This document shows positions 1-8,895 of a stretch of 34,392 nt of DNA, piece after piece (the first letter of the stretch is position 1; the number at the start of each line of letters is the position of its first letter). The DNA is from Psychromonas sp. (GTDB taxonomy: Bacteria; Pseudomonadota; Gammaproteobacteria; Enterobacterales; Psychromonadaceae): positions 1 to 34,392 of the forward strand of contig JAGLDN010000075.1 of assembly GCA_023145575.1 (NCBI GenBank), given 5' to 3'. The position numbers were made by a program, and so were the translations under genes. Below the pieces are notes generated by a model that was not told where the DNA came from, ran no database searches, and saw only the letters and a program-made list of their open reading frames with translations.

Positions 1-380
1 TCTGCGGTCTCTGGTTTTACTTGTTGTTTCTTCAGCACTAACCACTTTTTAGCAAGTTCTCCAAAAGTATTTTTGAGATCATCTGTACGAGCTTTAATAA
101 TATCATCTCGACTTTCCTTTGGGTCAATATCTTGTGCCAAGAGTTCTTTTGCAGCCTCTCTTTTTTTTCTAGCTTGTGCCAGTGTTACGCTAGGGTATTG
201 ACCAAGGCTAATAGTTTGATATTTTTTAGTGAAAGGTTTTAGGTATCTAAAGAGCCATGATTTAGATCCTGTTACATTAACTCTTAATTGTAAGCCTCCA
301 CCATCAGATAGTAAGTAACTTTTTTCTTTTCTCTTTGCTTGTTTGATTTCTGTGTCTGTAAGTGGAGTTACGCGAGCCAT
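1..380 (-). CDS. Tyrosine recombinase/integrase, N-terminal part (runs off window)
   Basis: Reading the minus strand from ATG at 380 gives about 126 codons without a stop, continuing past base 1. The protein opens MARVTPLTDTEIKQAKRKEK and goes on with LLSDGGGLQLRV, WLFRYLKPFTKK, ISLGQYPSVTLAQAR and DPKESRDD. This is the N-terminal DUF4102/arm-binding domain of P4 and CP4-57-type phage integrases; the catalytic R-H-R-Y domain lies outside the window. An AAGGGG ribosome site precedes the ATG. The gene lies downstream of, and in the same direction as, tRNA-Ile2, the normal place for an integrase of an element inserted at the 3' end of a tRNA gene. The integrative element would extend to the left. 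Family recognition is solid; whether the gene is intact cannot be judged here. Confidence 0.88.
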   Translation of the reverse strand, partial: MARVTPLTDTEIKQAKRKEKSYLLSDGGGLQLRVNVTGSKSWLFRYLKPFTKKYQTISLGQYPSVTLAQARKKREAAKELLAQDIDPKESRDDIIKARTDDLKNTFGELAKKWLVLKKQQVKPETA

Positions 381-535
381 TTTATACCCCTTTTGAATAA
401 AAAGTACTACAGAATTTAATTGTTTATCTCTATAGTTCTTTCTATAGTACTTTAAATCGTGGATGTTGTGAAACATCCTGAGACGCCAAAATACATAAGA
501 TCACCGTAAGCCATTGATTTCACTTTACTTAATAC

Positions 536-561
536 ATAAAAAAGACGTCCTGAGACGTCTT
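536..561 (-). terminator. Rho-independent terminator after tRNA-Ile2
   Basis: On the minus strand an 8-bp perfect stem AAGACGTC / GACGTCTT with a 4-base loop (541-560) runs into a T tract (about 536-543). It sits 13 bases past the tRNA 3' end and is the only strong hairpin between the tRNA and the integrase. Confidence 0.8.
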
Positions 562-573
562 GATTTAAGTATG

Positions 574-650
574 TGGTGGCCCCTCCCCGACTTGAACGGG
601 GGACCTAACGATTATGAGTCGTGTGCTCTAACCAACTGAGCTAAGGGGCC
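574..650 (-). tRNA. ileX: tRNA-Ile2 (anticodon CAT, lysidine type)
   Basis: The minus strand reads GGCCCCTTAGCTCAGTTGG at the 5' end and finishes AGGGGCCACCA, so the 7-bp acceptor stem is perfect and CCA is encoded. The anticodon is CAT at 614-616. The sequence is close to E. coli ileX, which reads AUA after TilS converts the wobble C to lysidine, rather than to initiator or elongator tRNA-Met. E. coli ileX also lies next to rpoD, which supports the assignment. The 3' end faces the integrase gene, so it is the probable attachment site of the flanking element. Confidence 0.9.
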
Positions 651-932
651 TAATTTGCACACTAATTATATACCCATGTTATCTCAAGATGCAACACCAG
701 TAAGGTAAATTCAACACGAAGACGCTACATAAAACAGTCGTAGTGATAAATATTTTATAACATTAAATTGCCTTGCTCCTTGAGGCAAGCCTCGAAAGCC
801 AGTCATGCGTCACAACGTTCGAAAAAATCATAACGATTAATTCATGTTATACCCTGCTCTGATATACGAATTAAAGGCTATATAAAGTATCTCAAGATCA
901 CGGCAAGATAAGTCTATTAATCGAGATTAAGA
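651..932. repeat. Intergenic region with degenerate TATACCCAT-type repeat
   Basis: The gap between tRNA-Ile2 and the rpoD stop holds no credible ORF. From about 668 it carries a TATACCCATGTTATCTCAAG end that matches the ends of the repeat family found elsewhere in the window. A possible opposite end near 842 (TTCATGTTATACC) is very degraded. Confidence 0.45.
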
Positions 933-2810
933 TTACTCGTCTATAAAGCTGCGTAATGTTTCGCTGCGACTTGGGTGGCGTAATTTACGCAATGCTTTCG
1001 CTTCAATCTGACGGATACGTTCACGCGTCACATCAAACTGCTTTCCCACTTCTTCGAGTGTATGATCTGTATTCATATCAATACCAAACCGCATACGTAG
1101 TACTTTTGCTTCCCTTGCAGTAAGGCCTTCTAATACTTCACTTGTTGCATTTTTAAGGCTTGAACTAGTCGCATTATCAACAGGTAAAGCAATGGTTTCA
1201 TCTTTAATGAAGTCCCCTAAATGAGAGTCATCATCTTCACCAATGGGCGTTTCCATTGAAATAGGCTCTTTGGCAATTTTAAGCACCTTACGAATTTTCT
1301 TTTCTGATATGAACATGCGCTCTGCTAATTCATCTGGTTGTGCCTCTCTGCCCATTTCTTGCAAAATTTGTCGTGCGATACGGTTAAGTTTATTGATGGT
1401 TTCAATCATGTGCACAGGAATACGGATAGTACGCGCCTGATCGGCAATTGAGCGCGTTATCGCCTGACGGATCCACCATGTGGCATAGGTAGAAAATTTA
1501 TAACCGCGACGATATTCAAACTTATCTACTGCCTTCATTAAACCGATATTACCTTCCTGAATAAGATCAAGAAATTGTAAACCACGGTTTGTGTATTTTT
1601 TAGCTATCGAAATAACCAAACGTAAGTTTGCTTCAACCATTTCTTTCTTCGCACGTTTCGCTTTCTTTTGTCCAATACTCATTATACGATAAATTTCTTT
1701 GAGATCTAAGATCGTTAACATGGACTGTTTTTCTACAGCAATCAACTTGCTAATGCAGCGATTTAACTCAAGCGTCATTCCTGAAATTCGTGTTGCATAT
1801 TCTGCATCACTCGAAAGTAAAGTGTCTAACCAATCGCGATTTGTTTCATTACCTTTAAATAATTTGATAAAGATTTTTTTAGGCACACCACCTTGTTCAA
1901 CACAAATTTTAAGTGCTAGCCTCTCTTGTACGCGAACGATATCCACCGCTGAGCAAATACTCTTCACCATGGCATAAAATTGCCTAGGCGTAAGCTTGAA
2001 AATTTGAAAGAATTCAGCTTGTTGATGAATTGCCATACGCGTTGCTTTATGCGATCTCCCATTCTTCTGAATTGAATCTTCAACGATTTTATTTAATCTG
2101 CGAAGCTCGGTAAATTTGTCATAAGCTTCTATAGGACATGGCCCTTTTAGCTCTTCTTCATCTTCCTCTTCAGTATCATTAAGTTCCTTTTTAACTTGAT
2201 GATCAATCGGCAACTCCGACCCAATGTTAGTCGCGCTGACAGACTGCGTTAATTCATCATTTAGATCAACAAACCCTATGATCATATCTGTTAGTTTCAT
2301 TTCATCCGCAAGGTAACTATCCCATTTATCAAGGATGCCTATTATCGTTGCTGGATATTCAGAAACAGAATTTTGAACTATTTTAATGCCTTCTTCAATG
2401 CGTTTTGCAATCACTACTTCGCCTTCGCGTGTCAATAACTGTACAGCCCCCATTTCACGCATATACATCCGAACAGGATCAGTTGTTCGACCCGTTTCAG
2501 ATGCAACAGTTGCCATCACTTGAGTAGCCGCCTCAACAGCATCTTCATCTGCGGTATCATTGCTATCTTCACCCAAGATCATTTCGTCAGCATCTGGCGC
2601 TGTTTCAAAAACTTTAATCCCCATATCACCCATCATTTGAATAATATCTTCAATTTGATCTTCTTGAAAAACATCTTGTGGAAGGTAATCGTTAACTTCT
2701 GCTTGGGTTAAGAACCCTTTTTCTTTAGCTTTGAGGATAAGTTCTTTTAGTTGAAATTGAGCTGCTTGAGTTGTTTGAGTTGTTTGATCTGTTTGAGCTG
2801 TTTGAGTCAT
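933..2810 (-). CDS. rpoD: RNA polymerase housekeeping sigma factor (sigma-70)
   Basis: This is the primary sigma factor; it binds core RNA polymerase and recognises -10/-35 promoters. At 625 aa it is slightly longer than the E. coli protein (613 aa). Region 1.1 spans about residues 20-100. Region 1.2 starts near 108 ([14 protein letters not shown]), a divergent non-conserved region with an acidic stretch covers about 140-380, region 2 lies at about 390-475 ([20 protein letters not shown]), and region 4 ends the protein with [20 protein letters not shown] and SFIDE. The first 17 residues are an unusual Thr/Gln-rich tail ([17 protein letters not shown]). The ATG at 2810 is chosen because region 1.1 follows directly. 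The gene is on the opposite strand from rpsU-yqeY-dnaG and about 10 kb away, unlike the usual macromolecular synthesis operon. Confidence 0.98.
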   Translation of the reverse strand: MTQTAQTDQTTQTTQAAQFQLKELILKAKEKGFLTQAEVNDYLPQDVFQEDQIEDIIQMMGDMGIKVFETAPDADEMILGEDSNDTADEDAVEAATQVMATVASETGRTTDPVRMYMREMGAVQLLTREGEVVIAKRIEEGIKIVQNSVSEYPATIIGILDKWDSYLADEMKLTDMIIGFVDLNDELTQSVSATNIGSELPIDHQVKKELNDTEEEDEEELKGPCPIEAYDKFTELRRLNKIVEDSIQKNGRSHKATRMAIHQQAEFFQIFKLTPRQFYAMVKSICSAVDIVRVQERLALKICVEQGGVPKKIFIKLFKGNETNRDWLDTLLSSDAEYATRISGMTLELNRCISKLIAVEKQSMLTILDLKEIYRIMSIGQKKAKRAKKEMVEANLRLVISIAKKYTNRGLQFLDLIQEGNIGLMKAVDKFEYRRGYKFSTYATWWIRQAITRSIADQARTIRIPVHMIETINKLNRIARQILQEMGREAQPDELAERMFISEKKIRKVLKIAKEPISMETPIGEDDDSHLGDFIKDETIALPVDNATSSSLKNATSEVLEGLTAREAKVLRMRFGIDMNTDHTLEEVGKQFDVTRERIRQIEAKALRKLRHPSRSETLRSFIDE

Positions 2811-3226
2811 AAGATACCGTCCAAAATAGATAAAAAACAGGTAGCATATTATACACTTATTTCACTTGCCTTTCAAGTCAAGTGTTTTTTTATCGACAAT
2901 TTTGTAAGAAATTAACTTGTTTTTTGTTAGAGAATAATTTTAATTTAATAGAACTTCAATTCATATAACATAGAGATCTAATGAACTGTTATAGCTTGGA
3001 TGTTGGGTTAATGCACAACACCACTACGCTAAATTAAATAACAATAGTCAACTATTAATGCTTGTCATTTTGATTGAATATCAATAAAACGTACCTAACT
3101 AGTATGGTAGTGAATGGTTGACTAATTAGTGCCTTGATGGTCGTGCCGCACAAAGTTGTCTTTTCTTTATAACTGATGTTACGCAATAAACTAAAATTTA
3201 ATATCAAAAACTGATAAAGTGTAGCT
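2811..3226. other. Intergenic, no gene seen
   Basis: AT-rich upstream region of rpoD running to the first transposase remnant. No coding similarity was seen on either strand. It should contain the rpoD promoter, reading minus, but I could not pick convincing -10/-35 boxes. Confidence 0.5.
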
Positions 3227-3558
3227 GTGAATAAAAATAAACAAATATTTGAACTGTATATTGATCACCATGTAACATCATTGAGCTACACATCTGCAAC
3301 TGGGTTATCTAATCTTCTCGATGGAGAAAATAGTCACAATCAAAATATTCGTTTTTATTTAATAGGCAGTTTAGCTCGGCCGATTTATGGAAAATGTAAA
3401 AAAAGAAGTGCGTGAAATTGAATCTTATGATCTCGTTTTAATTTTTGATGACACTGTTCAAGCCACACCATTCTAGGATGAAAATGAACTTAGTTAGCTG
3501 GCATTTTGATCATAGCGTTGGTCGTTCCGTTAAAGGTATTAACTTGCTTTATTGCATT
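3227..3558 (+). pseudogene. IS701/IS4-like DDE transposase remnant, frameshifted
   Basis: Joined across frames, the translation reads FELYIDHHVTSLSYTSATG, LSNLLDGE, then VKKEVREIESYD, LIFDDTVQ, DENEL and SWHFDHSVGRSVKGINLLY. I recognise this as the N-terminal third of a DDE transposase family widespread in bacteria (IS701/IS4-like), including the first catalytic Asp in FDDTV. There is a frameshift near 3390, a TAG stop near 3476 and another frameshift near 3495. The coding similarity ends exactly where an inverted-repeat element begins at 3559. It is clearly non-functional. The exact IS family name is from memory and less certain than the transposase call. Confidence 0.7.
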
Positions 3559-3841
3559 TATACCCATCACACCTGAAGATAATCGTTCCAGGACACCTGA
3601 GTGATCCATGTTCAAGACACAATGCCCCCTTCAGTAGTATAAAAAAAACTTTAACCCTGTATTGTTATTCACTTTTTGAGTATTGCAACGCAAAATATGA
3701 TTTACTCAGCTTCCCTCAAATGGCAAATTTTAAAGGTGTTATTGATTTTGGCAAGGGAATAACCATTATATTCAATCAATTCCTTGCCTCTAAGCCTTTA
3801 AATTCGCGGTGAAAATTGCATCTTCAGGTGTGATGAGTATA
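3559..3841. mobile_element. 283-bp MITE-like element with 22-bp terminal inverted repeats
   Basis: The left end reads TATACCCATCACACCTGAAG and the right end, reverse complemented, is TATACTCATCACACCTGAAG, both followed by AT: 22 bases with one mismatch. The element interrupts the transposase remnant. The 86-codon ORF inside it has no recognisable product. The outer bases are TA at both ends, consistent with a TA target as used by Tc1/mariner or IS630 elements, but this is inference. The same ends recur at 33891-33936 and, more diverged, at many other gaps in the window. Confidence 0.65.
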
Positions 3842-3889
3842 AATCAACAGACTTTAAATAGATCTGTGATGACTCAGTTAGGCATGACT

Positions 3890-4020
3890 TAATTCAGCTT
3901 AATGGCAAGCCAGAAAAGATGCTATTATTTATAACACCATTTGAGATCATTGAAAAAACATATGCTAGCACTAGCGGCGTAACGATTATGCACTTGAGGG
4001 TTGAATCTTCCATTCTAATG
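3890..4020 (+). pseudogene. IS30-type transposase C-terminal remnant (tentative)
   Basis: One plus-strand frame gives LNGKPEKML, then FITPFEIIEKTYA and GVTIMHLRVES. This resembles the C-terminal end of IS30-family transposases (the R-P-R-K-x-L-G-x-K-T-P-x-E-V-F motif). The frame is short and has no intact start, so it is a fossil. It would be the counterpart of the N-terminal IS30 remnant near the right edge of the window, though not necessarily from the same copy. Confidence 0.4.
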
Positions 4021-4115
4021 CGAGGTGATTAACTCAATTAATCATCGAGAGTTGAATTTTATGCCTCGTATTTCGACACTATTTACCAATGTGACTTTTC
4101 ATCTTGAGGTGACTG
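4021..4115. repeat. Dispersed repeat module with TGATTAAC palindrome
   Basis: Contains GTGATTAACTCAATTAATCATC, a near-palindrome, followed by GAGAGTTGAATTTTATGCCT and TCGACACTATTTACC. The same block occurs at about 15553-15645 and 30219-30300, always intergenic. The rest of the gap up to the efflux gene at 4235 shows nothing recognisable. Confidence 0.6.
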
Positions 4116-4234
4116 GGATAAAATGCTTGCAATAAGTTATGTGGCTACAGAGATTAAGCAATTTTTCTCTCTCGAAAAAACAACGAAATACTACACCTTT
4201 TACCGAATGCTAGCGTGGTTATGTGCTGTAATTG

Positions 4235-7200
4235 CTATAATTTTGTATGCCGACAGGTTAGATTAAAGTCGTCTAAAATAACATAAAGAGCCGGCAGTAC
4301 AAAAATGATTAAACTGGTTGCTGCGAGCAAACCAAACATAATCGCAATAACCATTGGAATGAGAATTTGTGCTTGTAAGCTTTGCTCTAATAACAATGGA
4401 AGCAAACCTACCATTGTGGTTGCACTAGTAATAAAAATAGCACGTAAACGCTGTTGTGTCGCAAAAATTGCCGCCCGTTTGATATCACCAAACTCTGCTA
4501 AATCTTTTTTAATAAATTGCACCAATAAAATAGAATCATTTACCACGATCCCCGCTAAAGAAATAAAACCAAGGATGGAAGGCATCGTCAAATTATAACC
4601 TAATAAAAGATGTGACCAAATGACCCCCATTAATGCAAGAGGTATGGCGATAATAATAATAATAGGTTCGATATAACTTCTAAATTGATAGCTTAATATT
4701 GCAAAAATAGCAAACAGACCAATTGAAAATGTTGCGATCATTGATCTCCCCGTTTCGTCAGAAGATTGAGCCTCACCTTTTAAGTGAACAATTAACCCAG
4801 GGTATCGAGCTTGTAGATGCGGTATAAACTCAGCCTTTATTTTTCTCATCACCTCCGCTGTATTATTTACTTTTGCATTAATATCGCCATGTAATGTTAA
4901 CGTGCGTAGCGTATTCACACGAGATATTTTATTAACACCGCGCTGATAGGTAAACGAGACAAGATTAGACAGTGGAATTGACCTTCCATCGGCAAGTATA
5001 ATTGGAAAATCATGGAGTGTTTCAAGCGCACCATGCACCTTAGGATCTAAACGCACATCGAGCTCTACACTGTCATGATTAATGTATAAATCATTAATTT
5101 TAATGCCCAAATATGCACTGCGTAATTGATTAGCGACTCGGTGACCTGTCACGCCATAATGTTCAGCGCCTGGCAACAACGTCATCTGAATTTCAGGTTT
5201 ACCATCACGTAGATCTGACAGTAAATTATGCATACCTGCAAATTTATTAAGGTAATTGGTCAGATCATGGCCTGCTGATTTTAAAACTTGCAAATTCGGG
5301 TGGCTAAGTTCTATTTCGACATTTCTCCCTGCAGGGCCTCTTGACGGGACACGCACCATAAATGAGCTTACACCGGTTAATTTTCCTATTTGTAACATTA
5401 ACCTAGTTTTAAAATCTTCCAATCGAGTTGTTCGTATTTCCGTATCTAAGAGGTCAATATAAATAGTAGCGGCATTTTGACCACGTTCATTTGCATCAAT
5501 ATTGAGACCATATTGGAGAATTTTGTTTTTGATAAGCGCTTGATGATTAGGTTGATCTTTTTCATAAAAATTATTCACTGTTTGAATATCTTTTTCGATT
5601 TTTTTGACTACTTTTTGTGTTTCTAAAAAAGGGGTTCCAGGGGGCATCAATAATGTAATTTGCAGTTGATTACCTTCTAATTCAGGAAATGGAGAAAATT
5701 TAAGGATACCGCTTATTGGCATTGCAATAGAAAGTATAAATAAAAAAACAATGCCACCCGTGAAAAGGTAGCGATGATCAATTATTTTAGAAACAACTAT
5801 CGGAAGATACTGGGCACGAGCTTTTTCAAAAAACTGATTAAAAAGAACTTTTAATGCTATTGGCTTGATGCCTGTTGAACTATTTTGATTGGCGCGATAT
5901 AGGTGGTGAGGTAAAATAAGAAAGGCTTCAATGAGTGATATCACAAGGGTGATAACTAAAACAATAGGGACGACTTTTAATACCCTTCCCATGTCTCCTT
6001 GCAAAAATGCAAGTGATCCAAAGATGGCAATCGTGGTTAAAAAAGAAGAAAATATACCTGCTTTTACATTATTGATCCCATCAACAATGGCTTGAATTTT
6101 ATCTTTTTGTTTTTCGAGTTGCGTAGCAATACTTTCAGAAAGTACGATAGCATCATCCATCAACAACCCAATCGCAATCAACAAACCAACAGAACTAAGC
6201 ATATTTAATGATAGTCCAAATTTTGTCATGACAAAGAGTGAAGCAAGAAACGAAACGGGTAAGCCCATTGAAACCCAAAAGGCATAGCGCCATGGAAAAA
6301 ATAACCACATCACCAAAAACACTAAAAAAATACCTTGAATGCCATTTGATGCAAGCATATTAATACGATCTCTTGCAAGTGATGCCATGTCTCGTGTAAT
6401 GCTTAAATGAACTGAAGAAGGACTGGCATGTTGCTCTTTCTCTACAAAGTCTTTGAGTCGATCATAGACTTTAATCGCATCTGCATTATCTTTCTTTTTA
6501 ATTTCAAGTAGCGCGCCAGATTGTCCATTTATTTCAATACGATCGTCAGGTAGCTCAAAACTTCGCTCAATCTTAGCAATATCACCTAAATAAACGACTC
6601 CTCCTTGTTTATTAGTCGCAATAACGATTTTTGCAAGCTCGCGCGGTGTTTCTTTTTGATCATCGAATCGTAAAAGCAAGGTACGCTCAGCAGTATAAAT
6701 TTTTCCATTCGGCATCGTAATATTTTGCTCACCAACACGTTTGGCAATATCAGACACAGTGAGATTCAGTGCTCGTAATTTATGTAAATTCAACAAAACT
6801 CGTAATTGCGGCGTTGAAAAGCCTGAAATGTCAATCATAGCAACGCCTCTGATCCTTTTCATGCGGCGCTTTAAGTGTTCAACATATTCTTTAAGTTCAA
6901 CTTGCCCCATATTTGATGCAACACCGATAGAAACAACCCGATCATAAACATTGAGTTGTTTAATAATGATTTTTTCAGCCTCATCAGGTAGATCGTCTAT
7001 GCCATCAACTGCGGTGCGAATATCATTAATAAAACGCCCTACTTCACCTGTTTTGAGGTTCATTTCAACAACAGTTGTTGCCATACCTTCAGTTGCTTGA
7101 CAGGTAAGCTCTGTTAAATGATTGATCCCATCAAGCGCATCTTCAATGGGTAAACAAATTGCTTGTTCTACATCTTTAGGATTTGCGCCAGGATAAGGAA

Positions 7201-7339
7201 TTTGCACTTCAACTTTAACACGTTTAAAACTAGGGAATGTTTCGCGTTTCATTTCGGGTATTGCCAAAATACCAAGGATCATCAAAAATATCATTAACAA
7301 ATTGGCAACGGTAGGGTGAACTGTAAAAAAACGTAACAT
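4235..7339 (-). CDS. RND-family multidrug efflux permease (AcrB/HAE1-like)
   Basis: An inner-membrane proton-driven pump of 1034 aa, the usual RND length. It starts MLRFFTVHPTVANLLMIFLM (first membrane helix). A long porter loop follows with GYPGANP-like PYPGANPKDVE, then a helix bundle containing the proton-relay pair in GLLMDDAIVLSES, a second porter domain, and a second bundle with GIVVNDSILLVQF. The NDSILL form replaces the Lys-containing helix of AcrB and is typical of a divergent HAE1-like branch. It begins 1 base after the adaptor gene, with a GGGGAGAG ribosome site inside the adaptor end, so the pair form an operon. No outer-membrane factor lies nearby, so a TolC-like protein from elsewhere is presumably used. 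Substrate unknown. Confidence 0.92.
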   Translation of the reverse strand: MLRFFTVHPTVANLLMIFLMILGILAIPEMKRETFPSFKRVKVEVQIPYPGANPKDVEQAICLPIEDALDGINHLTELTCQATEGMATTVVEMNLKTGEVGRFINDIRTAVDGIDDLPDEAEKIIIKQLNVYDRVVSIGVASNMGQVELKEYVEHLKRRMKRIRGVAMIDISGFSTPQLRVLLNLHKLRALNLTVSDIAKRVGEQNITMPNGKIYTAERTLLLRFDDQKETPRELAKIVIATNKQGGVVYLGDIAKIERSFELPDDRIEINGQSGALLEIKKKDNADAIKVYDRLKDFVEKEQHASPSSVHLSITRDMASLARDRINMLASNGIQGIFLVFLVMWLFFPWRYAFWVSMGLPVSFLASLFVMTKFGLSLNMLSSVGLLIAIGLLMDDAIVLSESIATQLEKQKDKIQAIVDGINNVKAGIFSSFLTTIAIFGSLAFLQGDMGRVLKVVPIVLVITLVISLIEAFLILPHHLYRANQNSSTGIKPIALKVLFNQFFEKARAQYLPIVVSKIIDHRYLFTGGIVFLFILSIAMPISGILKFSPFPELEGNQLQITLLMPPGTPFLETQKVVKKIEKDIQTVNNFYEKDQPNHQALIKNKILQYGLNIDANERGQNAATIYIDLLDTEIRTTRLEDFKTRLMLQIGKLTGVSSFMVRVPSRGPAGRNVEIELSHPNLQVLKSAGHDLTNYLNKFAGMHNLLSDLRDGKPEIQMTLLPGAEHYGVTGHRVANQLRSAYLGIKINDLYINHDSVELDVRLDPKVHGALETLHDFPIILADGRSIPLSNLVSFTYQRGVNKISRVNTLRTLTLHGDINAKVNNTAEVMRKIKAEFIPHLQARYPGLIVHLKGEAQSSDETGRSMIATFSIGLFAIFAILSYQFRSYIEPIIIIIAIPLALMGVIWSHLLLGYNLTMPSILGFISLAGIVVNDSILLVQFIKKDLAEFGDIKRAAIFATQQRLRAIFITSATTMVGLLPLLLEQSLQAQILIPMVIAIMFGLLAATSLIIFVLPALYVILDDFNLTCRHTKL

Positions 7340-7340
7340 A

Positions 7341-8687
7341 TTACTCTCCCCGTATGCGCTGCATTTTTAAATTTTTCATCACCTTTACTTTTATGCCTGT
7401 TGTTGCAGGCAAAATATCGGTAGTAATAATAACATCACCTACGTCGACCCCTTTTCGCCCGATAACAACCCACGCGCCACGAGTAAATAAAACATCGACA
7501 GCTTGAATCTTTAGGCGATTGTTTTTATCAACAAGATAGAGCCTATCACCGTGTAATGCTTTTTTGGGTATAACAAAGTGCTCCTTAGCAACGCCTTGAA
7601 TCATCACTTCAACAAACATGCCGCTCGTTAAAGGAAGTTGTTTATTTTTGAGTTGAATATTAGATTTTAAATCAACGGGTATTTCAACCAAAACACCAAT
7701 GGTGCCAACATTCAAATCAACTTGTCCTGAAATTCCCGCGAGCCAGCCTTCCCATGAGGCATTTCTTAAGGCACTATGAAATTCAACGTGAACAGGTAAA
7801 TTTAATCTTGCAAAGTTAGGATATTTATCAACGGATAAAAATGCCGATTTTGAAAATGTAGCTGATAGACGTTGTAGCTGATAAATTGGAACCTTCGCTT
7901 CAACTTCCATCAAACTATGATCTTGCGCTGTTAATAATGTTTGACCAATAGCACAATATTCACCATCTTCAACATTAATTTGTTCAATTCTCCCATCAAA
8001 CGGCATGTTAATTTTTGTGTGGGTTAAATTGAGCTCCGCTTGCTGAATTTGGCTTTCTGCCTGTGAGTTTGATGCTTTAATCGCATTTAATCGCGCGGGG
8101 ATTTGTTGTAACTGTGCATGAAGATCCTTCACTTTCAGAGATTGGATTGTGAAGATCCGTTGCTGTTTTTCAAGGTGGGATTTTGAAATTGTACCCGATT
8201 TACTTAGAGAATTTTGGCGTCGATATTCCCTTTTTTCAAGCGATAAATTACTTTTTTCAAGTTTTAAGGCAAGCGTTAATTTTTCTTTTTCAATGGAGAG
8301 CTTATCAAACTCGGTCTGTATTTCCGCTTTATGAGCAATAGCGGTTGCAAGCGCTAAATCATAGGGCGTAGGGTCTATTTTAAGTAAAAGAGTATCTTTT
8401 TTAATAAACGCTCCTCTCGAGAGTTTATCGTATTTGTAAACAATAGAGCCTTTGATTTGTGAAAGTCCTTGCCACTGAACTTTCGCTTTTGCAACACCAA
8501 AACCTTGAATTAAAGGCGCAATGGATCTTAGCTTTATTTTTGTTGTATAAACCCGATGCTCAAGCTCAATATTTTTTGAAGAGCCCTCCGTTTTCATTAA
8601 TTGTTTCAAGCCCAAAGTGACTAATACCCCTAAAACAATCGCCAGTAAAATCCATTTTAGTTTTCGCATTCGCATTTTAAGCACCAT
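7341..8687 (-). CDS. RND efflux periplasmic adaptor (membrane fusion protein)
   Basis: A 448-aa adaptor that would bridge the inner-membrane RND pump and an outer-membrane channel. The N-terminus is basic (KMRMRKLKW), followed by a signal anchor ILLAIVLGVLVTLGL. A split biotinyl-lipoyl domain surrounds a long Gln/Lys/Leu-rich coiled coil at about residues 110-225. Hallmarks are TKINMPFDGRIEQINVEDGE after the coiled coil and, in the C-terminal beta domain, VEVMIQG and FVIPKKAL. The start at 8687 is the furthest upstream ATG; internal Met codons at residues 5 and 7 are alternatives, and no good ribosome site separates them. It is the first gene of a two-gene operon with the permease. Confidence 0.88.
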   Translation of the reverse strand: MVLKMRMRKLKWILLAIVLGVLVTLGLKQLMKTEGSSKNIELEHRVYTTKIKLRSIAPLIQGFGVAKAKVQWQGLSQIKGSIVYKYDKLSRGAFIKKDTLLLKIDPTPYDLALATAIAHKAEIQTEFDKLSIEKEKLTLALKLEKSNLSLEKREYRRQNSLSKSGTISKSHLEKQQRIFTIQSLKVKDLHAQLQQIPARLNAIKASNSQAESQIQQAELNLTHTKINMPFDGRIEQINVEDGEYCAIGQTLLTAQDHSLMEVEAKVPIYQLQRLSATFSKSAFLSVDKYPNFARLNLPVHVEFHSALRNASWEGWLAGISGQVDLNVGTIGVLVEIPVDLKSNIQLKNKQLPLTSGMFVEVMIQGVAKEHFVIPKKALHGDRLYLVDKNNRLKIQAVDVLFTRGAWVVIGRKGVDVGDVIITTDILPATTGIKVKVMKNLKMQRIRGE

Positions 8688-8895
8688 TAAAATAAGTGCT
8701 TTAGTATAACCGTAATTATCGACAGAAATTGTGCGAGGTGGTTGTTTTTTGCATAAAAAAGATATTTCACATAAAAGAAATTGGAAGTTATTGACCTAGC
8801 GTTTTAAGGCTACATAGGCATGTACCCATATAGCGTAATAAAACAGTGTCAGACATTAAACAGGAGGTCAAACAAGGCACAACATGAGTTAATAA
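8688..8895. repeat. Intergenic with degenerate repeat copy
   Basis: A short gap between two minus-strand genes. From about 8820 it carries TGTACCCATATAGCGTAATA plus a CAGACATTAAACAGG / GGCACAACATGAG segment that matches the core of the intergenic repeat family. No gene seen. Confidence 0.45.

Noticed and set aside
3552-3812. 86-codon ORF as a gene
   Set aside because: It lies inside the inverted-repeat element, has no recognisable motif and no ribosome site.
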